This document shows, piece by piece, positions 7,829-16,238 of a stretch of DNA of 50,425 nt. The stretch is from NCBI GenBank assembly GCA_902521485.1, contig CABYRQ010000008.1, positions 1 through 50,425 on the forward strand, written 5' to 3'. The notes below the pieces were generated by a model. That model had not been told where the DNA came from. It saw only the letters and a list, made by a program, of their open reading frames with translations, and searched no databases. Numbering within the stretch: position 1 is the first letter of the stretch; each line of letters starts with the position of its first letter. The DNA comes from an uncultured Alphaproteobacteria bacterium. GTDB taxonomy: Bacteria > Pseudomonadota > Alphaproteobacteria > HIMB59. A program made the position numbers and the translations under genes.

Positions 7829-8992
7829 ATGTTAGACACAATAGAGCTATCAAAAAAATTAATATCTTTTGACTCTGTTACACCAGCAAAACAAGACATT
7901 TTTGATTTCTTAATTGAAACATTTGAAGAAAATGGTTTTACAACAAAACAACTCAACTTTGATGGAGATGGGAGTTACGAAGTAATTAATATCATGGCTA
8001 CGTATGGTCCAATTAATACAAATGGAAAACATTTTAATTTTTTATGTCATGTTGATGTAGTGCCTCCTGGTAACTTAGAGGATTGGGACACACCACCTTT
8101 TGAACCAACCATTAAAGATGGGTATCTTTATGGCCGTGGATCAGAGGATATGAAAGGTTGTACGGCAGCTAGCATGGTAAGTGTCTTTAAATTCATTAGG
8201 GAAAATAAAGATTTTAATGGCACAATAAGTTTTATCATAACTGGAGATGAAGAAGCAGACTCCGTAAATGGTGTAAAGAAAGTCGTAAAATGGTTGAAAG
8301 AAAATAGTATAAGAATAGACGGGTCAATAGCCACTGAGTCATCCTCTGAGAAAATAATCGGTGATCAGATCAAAGTTGGGAGAAAAGGAGCTGTAGACGT
8401 TCAAGTTGAAATTATTGGTAAGCAAGGGCATGCTGCGTATCCTCAACTAGCTCAAAACCCTCTACATTGTTTGTCTAAGGTTATCTCTTTTTTTGATGAT
8501 CAAAAACTTGATGATGGTGCAGAATATTTTGAACCATCTACTCTTCAATTTACACAGATCAATTTAAATAATAAAGCAAAGAATGTAATTCCTGAAAAAT
8601 TGATAACTGTTGGCGATATGCGCTTTAATGACAACTGGGATCAAGAAAAAATACAAAGCTATTTCAATGAACATTTAACTAAGATTTGCTCAGAAAATAA
8701 TTGTGATTTTAAATTGAATTTGACTTTTAGAGGTATGCCTTTCCAATCTTTCGATAATCCATTTACAAAACACTGTATTAAAGCAATAAAAGATGTTACG
8801 GGATTAGAAGCTAGCCAAGATACTGGAGGTGGAACATCAGATGCTAGATTTATGCAAGAGGTCTGCCCTGTCTTCGAATTTGGAACTATTAACAAAACCC
8901 TGCACAAAGTTAATGAATGTGTTTCTATAGAGGATCTCAAAACTACTGAACAAATTTATTTCAAAACTTTAGAAAACTTTTTTGATAATTGA
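7829..8992 (+). CDS. dapE: succinyl-diaminopimelate desuccinylase
   Basis: A 387-residue M20-family zinc amidohydrolase that removes succinate from N-succinyl-LL-diaminopimelate. The metal ligands and catalytic acid are visible: HVDVVPPG near residues 72-79, YGRGSEDMKG near 94-103, GDEEADS near 138-144 with the Glu pair, and a late ligand His in INKTLHKVNE. The dimerisation lid domain lies in the middle (GKQGHAAYP near 197-205). It directly follows dapD. Its TGA stop overlaps the TTG start of the peroxiredoxin gene, so all three are probably one transcript. Confidence 0.96.
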   Translation: MLDTIELSKKLISFDSVTPAKQDIFDFLIETFEENGFTTKQLNFDGDGSYEVINIMATYGPINTNGKHFNFLCHVDVVPPGNLEDWDTPPFEPTIKDGYLYGRGSEDMKGCTAASMVSVFKFIRENKDFNGTISFIITGDEEADSVNGVKKVVKWLKENSIRIDGSIATESSSEKIIGDQIKVGRKGAVDVQVEIIGKQGHAAYPQLAQNPLHCLSKVISFFDDQKLDDGAEYFEPSTLQFTQINLNNKAKNVIPEKLITVGDMRFNDNWDQEKIQSYFNEHLTKICSENNCDFKLNLTFRGMPFQSFDNPFTKHCIKAIKDVTGLEASQDTGGGTSDARFMQEVCPVFEFGTINKTLHKVNECVSIEDLKTTEQIYFKTLENFFDN

Positions 8993-9465
8993 AAGAAGGA
9001 GATTTAATTCCTGATATTACTTTAAGATCTGTTTCAGCAGATGGTACTAAGAATTTTGGATTACATGACAACTTCAAATTAAAAAGGACAATGATAATCT
9101 GCGTACCAGGAGCATTTACTTCGACATGCCACATTCAACATCTTCCACCATTTATTAAAGGGGCAAAAAAATTAATGTCTGAAAAGAAGGTTGATCAAAT
9201 TTGTTGTATGACAACTAATGATCCTTATGTACTGGATTTGTGGAGAAAAGACTTTGGTAAATCAGAAATATTATTTTTATCAGATGGAAATAATGAATTT
9301 TTAAAATCTTCTCAATTAATAAGAAATCATGAAAAAAGCTTTATGGGACAAAGACTTATTCGTTCAATTATTCTAATTAATAATCTTAAAGTTGAAAAAT
9401 TAATTTTTGATGAGCCAGGTGAGTTAAAAAAAACAAGTTATGAGGCAGTATTAGATAGCATTTAA
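8989..9465 (+). CDS. peroxiredoxin, Prx5-like redoxin
   Basis: A 158-residue thiol peroxidase of the AhpC/TSA superfamily, Prx5 branch. The active-site motif PGAFTSTCH at 40-48 contains the peroxidatic Cys47, with Pro40 and Thr44 in the usual P-x3-T-x2-C spacing. A late Arg (R105 in LWRKDFG region or R118-R122) would complete the site. It reduces hydroperoxides with thioredoxin or glutathione systems. The start is TTG at 8989, inside the dapE stop; MKEGDLIPDITL is the expected beginning, with no usable ATG before it. Its 3' end overlaps the convergent glycosyltransferase by 15 bases. Confidence 0.87.
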   Translation: MKEGDLIPDITLRSVSADGTKNFGLHDNFKLKRTMIICVPGAFTSTCHIQHLPPFIKGAKKLMSEKKVDQICCMTTNDPYVLDLWRKDFGKSEILFLSDGNNEFLKSSQLIRNHEKSFMGQRLIRSIILINNLKVEKLIFDEPGELKKTSYEAVLDSI

Positions 9466-10497
9466 ATATTCTTTTATTTTTTTATTTGACTCAAATTTAT
9501 TAGCAAATAAAAAGCTTTGTCTGCTATAACTTTTATACTTTTTGAAAATATCGATAATTGATTTAACAAGTTCTTTGGTGTCATTTTCTTTTACAATTAT
9601 ACCATTGTGCCTTATTGACTCTGGTGTACCCCCACTATTACTGACTATACAAGGTAATCCAAAAGATGCGGCTTCAACATTGGATATTCCAAAGCCTTCA
9701 ATGCTGTCAGGTGTAGTTAAAGTTGGCATAATATGAACAAAGGAATTTTTAAAAATTTTTTCACTAGGGTAACCATGATATATAAAATCTACTTGTCCGC
9801 GTAGTGAGTGTTTAATAACTAAATCCTTTAATCTAGATAATTCTGGTCCATCTCCTAAAATGGCATATTTTAGTATAATATTATATTTATTTCTTAGTAC
9901 AGACATCGCTTCAAAAACTAAATGGTGCCCCTTTCTGTACTCTAGTCTAGCTACAGTACATAAATCATATTTTTTTTTAATTTTATTTTTTGAAATCTTT
10001 TTTATAAAAGCAGGGTGGATTATTGTATGGTTAATTTTTTTTAAATTTTTAAAATTTTTTATAGCTTTGTTTTTAGTAAACTTAGAATTATAAATTACTA
10101 AGTCTGCTTTATTTAAAGAATTCAAAATTCTATCTTTACTACTTAATTTTAATATTTCATTCCCGTGAACTAAGCAAATTTTTTTCACATCTATAGTATG
10201 ATTAAATGGTTCTAGTGATTTCCAACTATCAAAAAAAATAATATCAATTTTATTATTTTTTAAAAAGTTCTGAGCAAAACTTAATTTTATTTTTTTTCTT
10301 AAAAATTTGATTTGATCAAATCTGTAAATATCAAATTTACATTCACTATCAAAATCTGAAGAAGTAAATTTAGAGCCATCAGATAAAACTATTACTTTAT
10401 TTCGTGCAGCAAATGCATATTGAGCTATATTTGTCATAACAGACTCTATGCCTCCTACTTTTGGAGCAAAACACTGCGTGTATATAAGAATATTAAT
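9451..10497 (-). CDS. GT4-type glycosyltransferase, probable ATT start
   Basis: A GT-B fold glycosyltransferase (glycos_transf_1, GT4 family) of 348 residues if started at ATT 10497. The C-terminal part has the family core: CTVARLEYRKGH, GDGPEL, and the EX7E motif in EGFGISNVEAASFG, followed by GGTPE. The first ATG (10437) would cut off the first beta strand. The frame upstream encodes NILIYTQCFAPKVGGIESV, the diagnostic GT4 N-terminus with its GG donor loop. At the head of that is ATT, seven bases after a perfect AAGGAG ribosome site, overlapping the truA stop. It probably adds a sugar to lipopolysaccharide or another surface glycan; donor and acceptor are unknown. It is last in the def-fmt-truA transcript. 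Confidence 0.85.
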   Translation of the reverse strand: MNILIYTQCFAPKVGGIESVMTNIAQYAFAARNKVIVLSDGSKFTSSDFDSECKFDIYRFDQIKFLRKKIKLSFAQNFLKNNKIDIIFFDSWKSLEPFNHTIDVKKICLVHGNEILKLSSKDRILNSLNKADLVIYNSKFTKNKAIKNFKNLKKINHTIIHPAFIKKISKNKIKKKYDLCTVARLEYRKGHHLVFEAMSVLRNKYNIILKYAILGDGPELSRLKDLVIKHSLRGQVDFIYHGYPSEKIFKNSFVHIMPTLTTPDSIEGFGISNVEAASFGLPCIVSNSGGTPESIRHNGIIVKENDTKELVKSIIDIFKKYKSYSRQSFLFANKFESNKKIKEYLNAI

Positions 10498-11230
10498 AAG
10501 AAATCTCCTTTAAAATCAATCCTTTTGATGGAACTGTTGGTCCAGCTAGGCTTCTATCTTTAGCTTTGATTAATTCTTTTATCCAATTAATATTTTTGTT
10601 TTTTAATCCAACTTCTAATAAAGAACCAACCATTATTCTGATTTGTTGATAAAGAAAAGACTGTGCTTTAAATATAAAAATAATTTTTTTACCTTTAACT
10701 TCAATTGACGCTTCGTCTATGGTTCTAAGTGGTTTGTTAGCTTGACACCCTTGTGCTCTGAAAGAAGAAAAATCGTGCTTACCAAGAAACAACTTAACAG
10801 CATTTTGCATTGAGTCTATATCCAAAGGTTGACGAATATGTATACTAAAATCATCCTCAATGACTGATGGTGCTTGACTATTAAAAACTTGATAATTATA
10901 AATTTTGCTCTTGGCTGTAAAACGTGCATTAAATTCTTGATCTACATTTTCTACTTTAGTAATTCTAATCTTTTCCGTTCCTAGATGAAAATTAATTCCA
11001 TTTAAAATTTGATATTCATCAAATTTTTTTTCTAACTCAAAATTAGCACATTGTGCTAGAGCATGTACTCCAGCGTCAGTCCTCCCAGCACCTTGAATAG
11101 TTTTTTTTTCACCAGAAAATTTAAATATTGCCTTCTCTATTTCACCTTGCACGGTCTTCTCATTTTTCTGATATTGCCAACCACAATAAGGTAAACCATG
11201 ATATTCGATTGTAAGTTTTATATTAGTCAT
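10493..11230 (-). CDS. truA: tRNA pseudouridine(38-40) synthase
   Basis: A 245-residue enzyme that makes pseudouridine at positions 38-40 of the tRNA anticodon arm. The catalytic motif RTDAGVHALAQ is near residues 51-61, with the nucleophilic Asp53. GWQYQ near the N-terminus and FLYQQIRIMVG near 187-197 are also family signatures. Length is normal. It starts inside the last codons of fmt (8-base overlap) and its end overlaps the ATT start of the glycosyltransferase. Confidence 0.96.
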   Translation of the reverse strand: MTNIKLTIEYHGLPYCGWQYQKNEKTVQGEIEKAIFKFSGEKKTIQGAGRTDAGVHALAQCANFELEKKFDEYQILNGINFHLGTEKIRITKVENVDQEFNARFTAKSKIYNYQVFNSQAPSVIEDDFSIHIRQPLDIDSMQNAVKLFLGKHDFSSFRAQGCQANKPLRTIDEASIEVKGKKIIFIFKAQSFLYQQIRIMVGSLLEVGLKNKNINWIKELIKAKDRSLAGPTVPSKGLILKEISY

Positions 11231-12152
11231 TATCGATCATTGAATTTAATTGAAATTGATTATTTCCTAAAACAAATTCTTTAATATCTAATGGTTTCTT
11301 TCCTTCAGCTTGAATTTTTAAAATATCTAGGCTGTTATTTTTACATGCTATAGTAAGAGGTAAATTAATTATCTTACCCTCATCATCTTGTTTGTTAGAA
11401 ATTCTAGCTTTCAAAATTTTAAATCTTTGACCTTTATATTTAAACCACATTGCTGGTGATGGGTAAAAGGCTCTTACTTTTTTTTCAATTATATCTGCAG
11501 ATAGTCCCCAATCCACTCGTGTTTCAACTTTATCTATTTTTTTTGCGTATGTGGATTGTGAATGGTCTTGTTCTTTTAATTGAACTTGGCCTAGAAAATA
11601 TTTTTTTAGCGTATTGAATAATAATGAGCAAGAGTCATGACTAATTAAATCAATTAATTGCTTTCCATCAGTTAATTCATTAATTTCAATATTCTGTTGG
11701 GCTAAAATTGGGCCTTCATCAATTTGATCGTTCATTTTCATTATACTAATGCCTGTTTCTTTATCATTATTCTCGATAGCTCTTTGAACAGGTGCCGCTC
11801 CTCTCCATCTTGGTAGAAGCGAGGCGTGTATGTTAATAAATCCGTGTAAAGGAGTATCTAACCAATTTAGTGGAACTATTTTCCCATATGCAAAAAGGAT
11901 TGCGACATCAGGCTTTAATAATTTAAACTCTTTCAAAGATTTATCATCAAGTGTTTTGGGAGTAAAAACAGTAAGAAGTTGACTTTCTGCCCATTGCTGA
12001 ACTGGTGTATTATTTTTTTTTTGTCCTCTAAATTTTTTTTTTGGCTCTTGTGTATAAATTCCTACTATGTCGTACCCACCAAGGTAAAGTGTCTTTAGGG
12101 GAGGAAGAGAAAATTCTGGTGAACCAAAATAAACTACTCGTTTTTTTTTCAT
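11223..12152 (-). CDS. fmt: methionyl-tRNA formyltransferase
   Basis: A 309-residue enzyme that formylates the initiator Met-tRNA using 10-formyl-tetrahydrofolate. YFGSPEFSLP near residues 8-17 begins the Rossmann fold. The folate-binding and catalytic motif INIHASLLPRWRGAAP near 107-122 has the Asn-His pair, and D-x-G follows in QIDEGPILAQ. The C-terminal OB-like domain occupies about 205-309. The gene begins directly after the def stop, the usual def-fmt order: peptide deformylase later removes the group that Fmt adds. Confidence 0.97.
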   Translation of the reverse strand: MKKKRVVYFGSPEFSLPPLKTLYLGGYDIVGIYTQEPKKKFRGQKKNNTPVQQWAESQLLTVFTPKTLDDKSLKEFKLLKPDVAILFAYGKIVPLNWLDTPLHGFINIHASLLPRWRGAAPVQRAIENNDKETGISIMKMNDQIDEGPILAQQNIEINELTDGKQLIDLISHDSCSLLFNTLKKYFLGQVQLKEQDHSQSTYAKKIDKVETRVDWGLSADIIEKKVRAFYPSPAMWFKYKGQRFKILKARISNKQDDEGKIINLPLTIACKNNSLDILKIQAEGKKPLDIKEFVLGNNQFQLNSMIDND

Positions 12153-12665
12153 TTAAATTTTTTCTATCTCTTTTTTATACTTTCTCATCTTTCTAATAAT
12201 TACATCTCTTTTTAAACGACTTAAATGATCAACGAATAAAATTCCGTTTAGATGATCTAATTCATGTTGTATAATTCTTGACTCAAAACCTGTAAATGTA
12301 GAAATTTTTATTGAGTTGTCTTCATCAAGATACTCCATTTTAATTTTTTCAGGACGGTGTATTTCTGCAAAATGCTCAGGAAAAGATAAACAACCCTCTT
12401 CATATGGCACTTTATTTTCATCTAATGATATAATTTTAGGATTTATCATTGTAATAGGTTTTTTTTCTTCGTCTCTAGAGCTAGCATCAAGAATAAATAT
12501 GCGAATATTTAAACCTATTTGTGGAGCAGCTAAACCTACTCCATTTGCAGAATACATAATTTCATACATTTGTTTTATTAATTCTCTATGATGTTCGTCT
12601 ACTTGCGGTAAAGATACACTCTCTTTTTTTAATATGGGATCAGGTGCATAAATAAGCTTTAACAT
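12153..12665 (-). CDS. def: peptide deformylase
   Basis: A 170-residue metalloenzyme that removes the N-terminal formyl group from new proteins. All three family motifs are present: GVGLAAPQIG at about 43-52, EGCLSFP at about 88-94 with the metal ligand Cys, and QHELDHLNG at about 131-139 with the two His ligands and catalytic Glu. Length is normal. It is first in the def-fmt-truA-glycosyltransferase operon, and a good promoter lies just upstream. Confidence 0.97.
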   Translation of the reverse strand: MLKLIYAPDPILKKESVSLPQVDEHHRELIKQMYEIMYSANGVGLAAPQIGLNIRIFILDASSRDEEKKPITMINPKIISLDENKVPYEEGCLSFPEHFAEIHRPEKIKMEYLDEDNSIKISTFTGFESRIIQHELDHLNGILFVDHLSRLKRDVIIRKMRKYKKEIEKI

Positions 12666-12684
12666 GAAATTTAATATAGTTTAA

Positions 12685-12714
12685 TTTATACAGTTATTAG
12701 TGGCAATAAATCAA
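12685..12714 (-). promoter_or_regulatory. putative promoter of the def operon
   Basis: Read on the minus strand, TTGATT (12714-12709) is a -35-like box, followed after 18 bases by TATAAA (12690-12685), a five-of-six -10 match. The predicted transcription start lies only about 13 bases before the def ATG. It is in the 73-base gap between recR and def, the only clear gap on this strand between 9.4 and 15.2 kb, so def probably has its own promoter. Confidence 0.5.
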
Positions 12715-12738
12715 ACTTTTACAGTGTTACTTTAAAAT

Positions 12739-13335
12739 TTAGCTTAGGTTTTTACGCGACTCTAATGCTGCTCCTAGAGTATTATCATCTAAATAATGAA
12801 TTTCACTACCTACAGGAACACCATAAGCGAGTTGGGTTATTCTAATATTTTGATTTTCTAGTTTATCCTTTATTACTAATGCTGTGGTTTGTCCCTCAAT
12901 TGTTGCGCTCAATGCTAAAATAATTTCTTGTACTTGATTGTTGATAATTCTTTCTTTGAGTTTGTTTAAATTTAAATCTTGTTCTGTGAAATTCTTTGAG
13001 GCTGATAAGAGTCCGCCAATAACGTGATAGAGACCTTTATGATATCCAGATCTTTCAAATGCCCAAACATCAGCCATGTCTTCGACAACACATATAGTAG
13101 TTTTTGATCTATTATCTGAAGAGCAGATTTTGCATGGAGCAATGACGTCTAATATTCCACAATTAATACACTTTTTTACCACAGATGCGGTCTCTTTTAT
13201 ACTATCTCCTAAAGGTAACATTAATTCTTGTTTATTCTTCATCAAATATAAGGCTATTCTTTGCGCAGAGCGCTGACCGATTCCAGGTAGTCTAGAAATT
13301 AAATTAATAAATTTTTGAAGTTCGTCTTGTGACAA
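12739..13335 (-). CDS. recR: recombination protein RecR
   Basis: A 198-residue DNA repair protein that with RecO and RecF loads RecA at gaps. The helix-hairpin-helix LPGIGQRSAQRIA is at about residues 14-26, the four-Cys zinc motif CINCGILDVIAPCKIC at about 56-71, and the Toprim domain follows, with VVEDMADVWAFERSG near 81-95. Length is normal. It starts two bases after the ybaB stop and is part of the standard dnaX-ybaB-recR cluster. Confidence 0.97.
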   Translation of the reverse strand: MSQDELQKFINLISRLPGIGQRSAQRIALYLMKNKQELMLPLGDSIKETASVVKKCINCGILDVIAPCKICSSDNRSKTTICVVEDMADVWAFERSGYHKGLYHVIGGLLSASKNFTEQDLNLNKLKERIINNQVQEIILALSATIEGQTTALVIKDKLENQNIRITQLAYGVPVGSEIHYLDDNTLGAALESRKNLS

Positions 13336-13337
13336 TT

Positions 13338-13664
13338 TTAAAAAGGCATCTTCATTCCTGGAGGTAATGGTAATCCTCCAGTTATTTTTTTCATTTCTTC
13401 AGCTGACATTTCCTCAACTTTTTCTTTTGCTTGATTAAGAGCAGCTTTGATTAAATCCTCCAATACATCTTTTTCATCAGAAGATAACAGTGATGGATCA
13501 ATATCAATAGATTGAACAATCTGTTTACCATTCATAATCACTTTGACCATTCCACCTCCGGACTCGGCTTCAACAGTTTTATTTTCTAATTCCTTCTGCA
13601 TTTCTTGCATTTTTGTTTGCATTTCTTGGACTTTTTTCATCATACCGCCCATATTACCCATCAT
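13338..13664 (-). CDS. YbaB/EbfC family nucleoid-associated protein
   Basis: A 108-residue DNA-binding protein of the YbaB/EbfC family. It has a Met-rich start (MMGNMGGMMKKVQEMQ), an alpha-helical dimer arm, the central motif AESGGGMVKVIMNGK and a C-terminal helix ending GGLPLPPGM. I chose the ATG at 13664 rather than the GTG at 13673, because a ribosome site GAGGT is seven bases before that ATG. The first bases overlap the dnaX end by 11. Members bind DNA as dimers and help organise the nucleoid. Confidence 0.93.
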   Translation of the reverse strand: MMGNMGGMMKKVQEMQTKMQEMQKELENKTVEAESGGGMVKVIMNGKQIVQSIDIDPSLLSSDEKDVLEDLIKAALNQAKEKVEEMSAEEMKKITGGLPLPPGMKMPF

Positions 13665-15258
13665 TTTCGTCACCTCTTTCTAATTCTTCAATATCTATAA
13701 TCTTTGCATTAGGAAATTTAGCAAGAACTTTTTTAAATTCATCAGTCTTCATTTCTTGCTCAATTAACTCTTGCTTATATAGAGACTTAATTTTCTCTAT
13801 AGTTGTAATTTCTTTTTCCTCAGTGACCTCAAGCTCATAGTCAGTCATTATGTTTTTATATAGCTCTTCACTTCCATTAAAATTTTTATCAATAACATTA
13901 ATATGGAGTATTTTATTTTTTTCTGAGAATTCAACTACTTGAATATTTTCCATAATTATTCCTGCCATTAAAGGTGAAAAATTTTTTCCATAATATTGAA
14001 AAAATAGGTTATGCATATCAATTTTATCTTTTAAAGACTTCTCTGGGAATTGATTTACTTTATTTTGAATTACTTGATCGAGGTTAGGTGAAGCTTGACT
14101 TATATTTTGATTGATTTCAGACTTTTTTTTTTCTTCTGAGACTGTTGATTGATTATCATTTAATAGGAATGCGCACCTTAGAAGTACCATTTCTAGAGTT
14201 ATGTGTGGTTGAGGTGAAATTTTAATTTCATCATAACCTTTCATTAAGCTTTGCCAAAAAATATTAAGCTTACCTTGGTCAAATTGAATAATGTACGAGG
14301 CAAAATTTTTATCTTCTTCAGTTAAGAACTCATCATTAAGAAGTTCTTTATTTATCTTTAATTTACATGACCAATTTATTATATTCATCATATCTTCTAT
14401 AATTTTAGAGGTCTCTGATCCTCTTTGATACATTTCATCAAGCATAGCTATTAATTTTGGAAGATTGTTATTTAAAATATATTTAGATAATTCATATAAA
14501 TCAGTTTGTTTTGCAAAACCAAGCATGTTGATAATTTCTTCTACAGTAATTTCTTTTTGAGATTTGAATACATTAGCTTGGTCTAATATGCTAAGCGAGT
14601 CTCTAACTGAACCTTCACTAGCCTTTACAATTAAATTTAATGCATCCTTCGATATCGATATAGCCTCTTTTTCAGCAATACCCTCTAAAAAATTTAATAA
14701 AGTCCTCTTATCAACTCGTCTCAGATCAAATCTTTGACATCTCGAAAGAATTGTTATCGGAACTTTGGATATTTCTGTAGTTGCGAATATGAATTTTGAG
14801 TGTGGCGGTGGCTCCTCAAGGGTTTTTAGTAGTGCATTAAAAGCACTTTTAGATAACATATGTACTTCGTCAACTATATAAACTTTATATTTTCCAAGAA
14901 CTGGATTATATTTTACGTTCTCAATTATATCTCTTGCGTTTTCTACACTTGTGTTCGACGCAGCATCAATTTCTATAACATCCGGGTGTCTATCCTCAGT
15001 GATAGCTTTAGCTTGTTCACAATTATCTAAATCAGGATTTTTGTTGTTATCAAAAACTGTACAATTTAACATTTTAGCTACAATTCTGGCAGTTGTTGTT
15101 TTGCCTACACCACGAATTCCAGTGAAAATATATGCATTAGGAATTTTATTAAGCTCAATTGATTTTTGGATGGTATCAACCAAATACTCTTGTCCTATCA
15201 AATCTTTAAAATTTGAAGGTCTATATTTTAATGCTAGGATTTTCGATTGATTTTTCAT
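13654..15258 (-). CDS. dnaX: DNA polymerase III subunits tau/gamma
   Basis: The clamp-loader ATPase of the replicase, 534 residues as tau. Domains: AAA+ ATPase (1-about 180) with Walker A GIRGVGKTTTAR at 47-58, Walker B VDEVHMLS at 129-136 and the SRC motif near 172-174; lid (about 180-240); collar (about 240-365); then a low-complexity linker and a tau C-terminal region. A run of ten A with the heptamer A-AAA-AAG lies at residues 376-379, just after the collar; a -1 shift there would read one codon and stop, giving gamma. The zinc module has only C66 and C80, two of the four usual Cys. First gene of dnaX-ybaB-recR, directly downstream of the SRP RNA. Confidence 0.96.
   Translation of the reverse strand: MKNQSKILALKYRPSNFKDLIGQEYLVDTIQKSIELNKIPNAYIFTGIRGVGKTTTARIVAKMLNCTVFDNNKNPDLDNCEQAKAITEDRHPDVIEIDAASNTSVENARDIIENVKYNPVLGKYKVYIVDEVHMLSKSAFNALLKTLEEPPPHSKFIFATTEISKVPITILSRCQRFDLRRVDKRTLLNFLEGIAEKEAISISKDALNLIVKASEGSVRDSLSILDQANVFKSQKEITVEEIINMLGFAKQTDLYELSKYILNNNLPKLIAMLDEMYQRGSETSKIIEDMMNIINWSCKLKINKELLNDEFLTEEDKNFASYIIQFDQGKLNIFWQSLMKGYDEIKISPQPHITLEMVLLRCAFLLNDNQSTVSEEKKKSEINQNISQASPNLDQVIQNKVNQFPEKSLKDKIDMHNLFFQYYGKNFSPLMAGIIMENIQVVEFSEKNKILHINVIDKNFNGSEELYKNIMTDYELEVTEEKEITTIEKIKSLYKQELIEQEMKTDEFKKVLAKFPNAKIIDIEELERGDENDG
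14122..14132 (-). promoter_or_regulatory. candidate programmed frameshift site in dnaX
   Basis: On the coding (minus) strand this is A10 followed by G, in the frame GAA-AAA-AAA-AAG-TCT-GAA. The last seven bases form A-AAA-AAG, the same heptamer used in Escherichia coli dnaX for -1 frameshifting. After a -1 slip the next codons are GTC-TGA, so the product ends one residue later. It lies directly after the collar domain, where gamma proteins end. Adding one A by RNA polymerase slippage would give the same end. No strong downstream hairpin was found. Confidence 0.5.
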
Positions 15259-15270
15259 TACAGGCTTCTA

Positions 15271-15359
15271 GGAGAATTACACGACCCAATTCTTTGTGTT
15301 ACGGCTGCTTTCTTTCGAACCTGACCGGATTGGCATAAAAAACTGCCCATGTAATTCTC
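15271..15359 (-). ncRNA. ffs: signal recognition particle 4.5S RNA
   Basis: The minus strand gives an 89-base hairpin RNA. The ends GAGAATTACA (from 15359) and TGTAATTCTC (to 15271 region) pair. The apical domain carries the conserved SRP core: GGTCAGG, a GAAA tetraloop closed by TTC/GAA, then AGCAGCC, with the symmetric and asymmetric loops that bind Ffh. It is the small bacterial form without an Alu domain. A -10-like TATAAG is seven bases before the 5' end (15372-15367). It lies between pheA and dnaX on the same strand, a common site for ffs in Alphaproteobacteria next to dnaX. Confidence 0.93.
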
Positions 15360-15396
15360 AAATTATCTTATAGCAGTATTAAATGAAAATATGAAG

Positions 15397-16236
15397 TTAT
15401 TGTCTTACCCGATATGGAGATTTTTCAAAAACTCCTAATTTTCTCACCTTTGAGCAGTAATGATACATATCATCTAAAGCAAATTTGGTGTTATCTTGTT
15501 CAGGGTGTCCTTCAATTTCACAATAAAATTGTGTTATTACAAAGTCAGCTCCATAATTATAACTCTCAAGTTTTATCATATTTACATTATTTGTTGCAAA
15601 ACCACCCATTACTTTAAATAAAGAGCCCGGTGTATTTTTTACGGAAAATAAAAATGATGATATATATGTCTTTTTTTTGTCAAATTCTAAGTTTTCGTTT
15701 TTAGACATTACATAGAATCTTGTAATGTTATTTAAAGAATTTGCAAAATTCTCATCAACTACTTTTAAGCCATATGTCTTACCTGCCAAGCTTGAAGCAA
15801 TTGCAGCAGTGTCAAGTATTTTTTCATCAGAAATAGTTTTTGCAGAGCCAGCAGTATCAGCTCCAATCAAAATATTTAAATCTAATTTTTGGATTTTATC
15901 ACTACATTGTGCCAAAGCTTGTTCGTGACTTAAAATATTTTTAATATTTTCGATTTTACTATCTGGATGAATTAAAAGCTTGTGTTCAACTTTTTGAAAA
16001 TGTTCGAAGTTAATGTGCAAATTAGACTTGGGTATTAAACGATGAATATCAGCAACTCTCCCTGCAGCAGAATTTTCAATCGGAATCATAGCATAATCGA
16101 CGTTACCCAACTCAGCTTCATTCAAAGCAATCTCAAATGTTTTGCATGGGAGTGTATCTGCACCTGAAAAAAAATCTTTTACAGCCAATTGACTGTAAGC
16201 TCCATCAACTCCTTGGAAAGATATTCTTTTACTCAT
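15397..16236 (-). CDS. pheA: prephenate dehydratase
   Basis: A 279-residue stand-alone prephenate dehydratase that makes phenylpyruvate for phenylalanine synthesis. The catalytic domain starts SFQGVDGAYSQLA and includes the IPIENSAAGRV motif near residues 56-66 and NNITRFYVM near 169-177, the TRF catalytic signature. The ACT domain (about 187-279) has KNTPGSLFKVMGGFA and NMIKLESYNYG, the allosteric site region in the form usual for Alphaproteobacteria. There is no chorismate mutase domain. It follows kdsB with a two-base gap. Confidence 0.96.
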   Translation of the reverse strand: MSKRISFQGVDGAYSQLAVKDFFSGADTLPCKTFEIALNEAELGNVDYAMIPIENSAAGRVADIHRLIPKSNLHINFEHFQKVEHKLLIHPDSKIENIKNILSHEQALAQCSDKIQKLDLNILIGADTAGSAKTISDEKILDTAAIASSLAGKTYGLKVVDENFANSLNNITRFYVMSKNENLEFDKKKTYISSFLFSVKNTPGSLFKVMGGFATNNVNMIKLESYNYGADFVITQFYCEIEGHPEQDNTKFALDDMYHYCSKVRKLGVFEKSPYRVRQ

Positions 16237-16238
16237 TT

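Noticed and set aside
9451-9465. Overlap of peroxiredoxin and glycosyltransferase ends as a possible annotation error
   Set aside because: Both frames encode sound family ends; convergent overlaps occur several times in this window.
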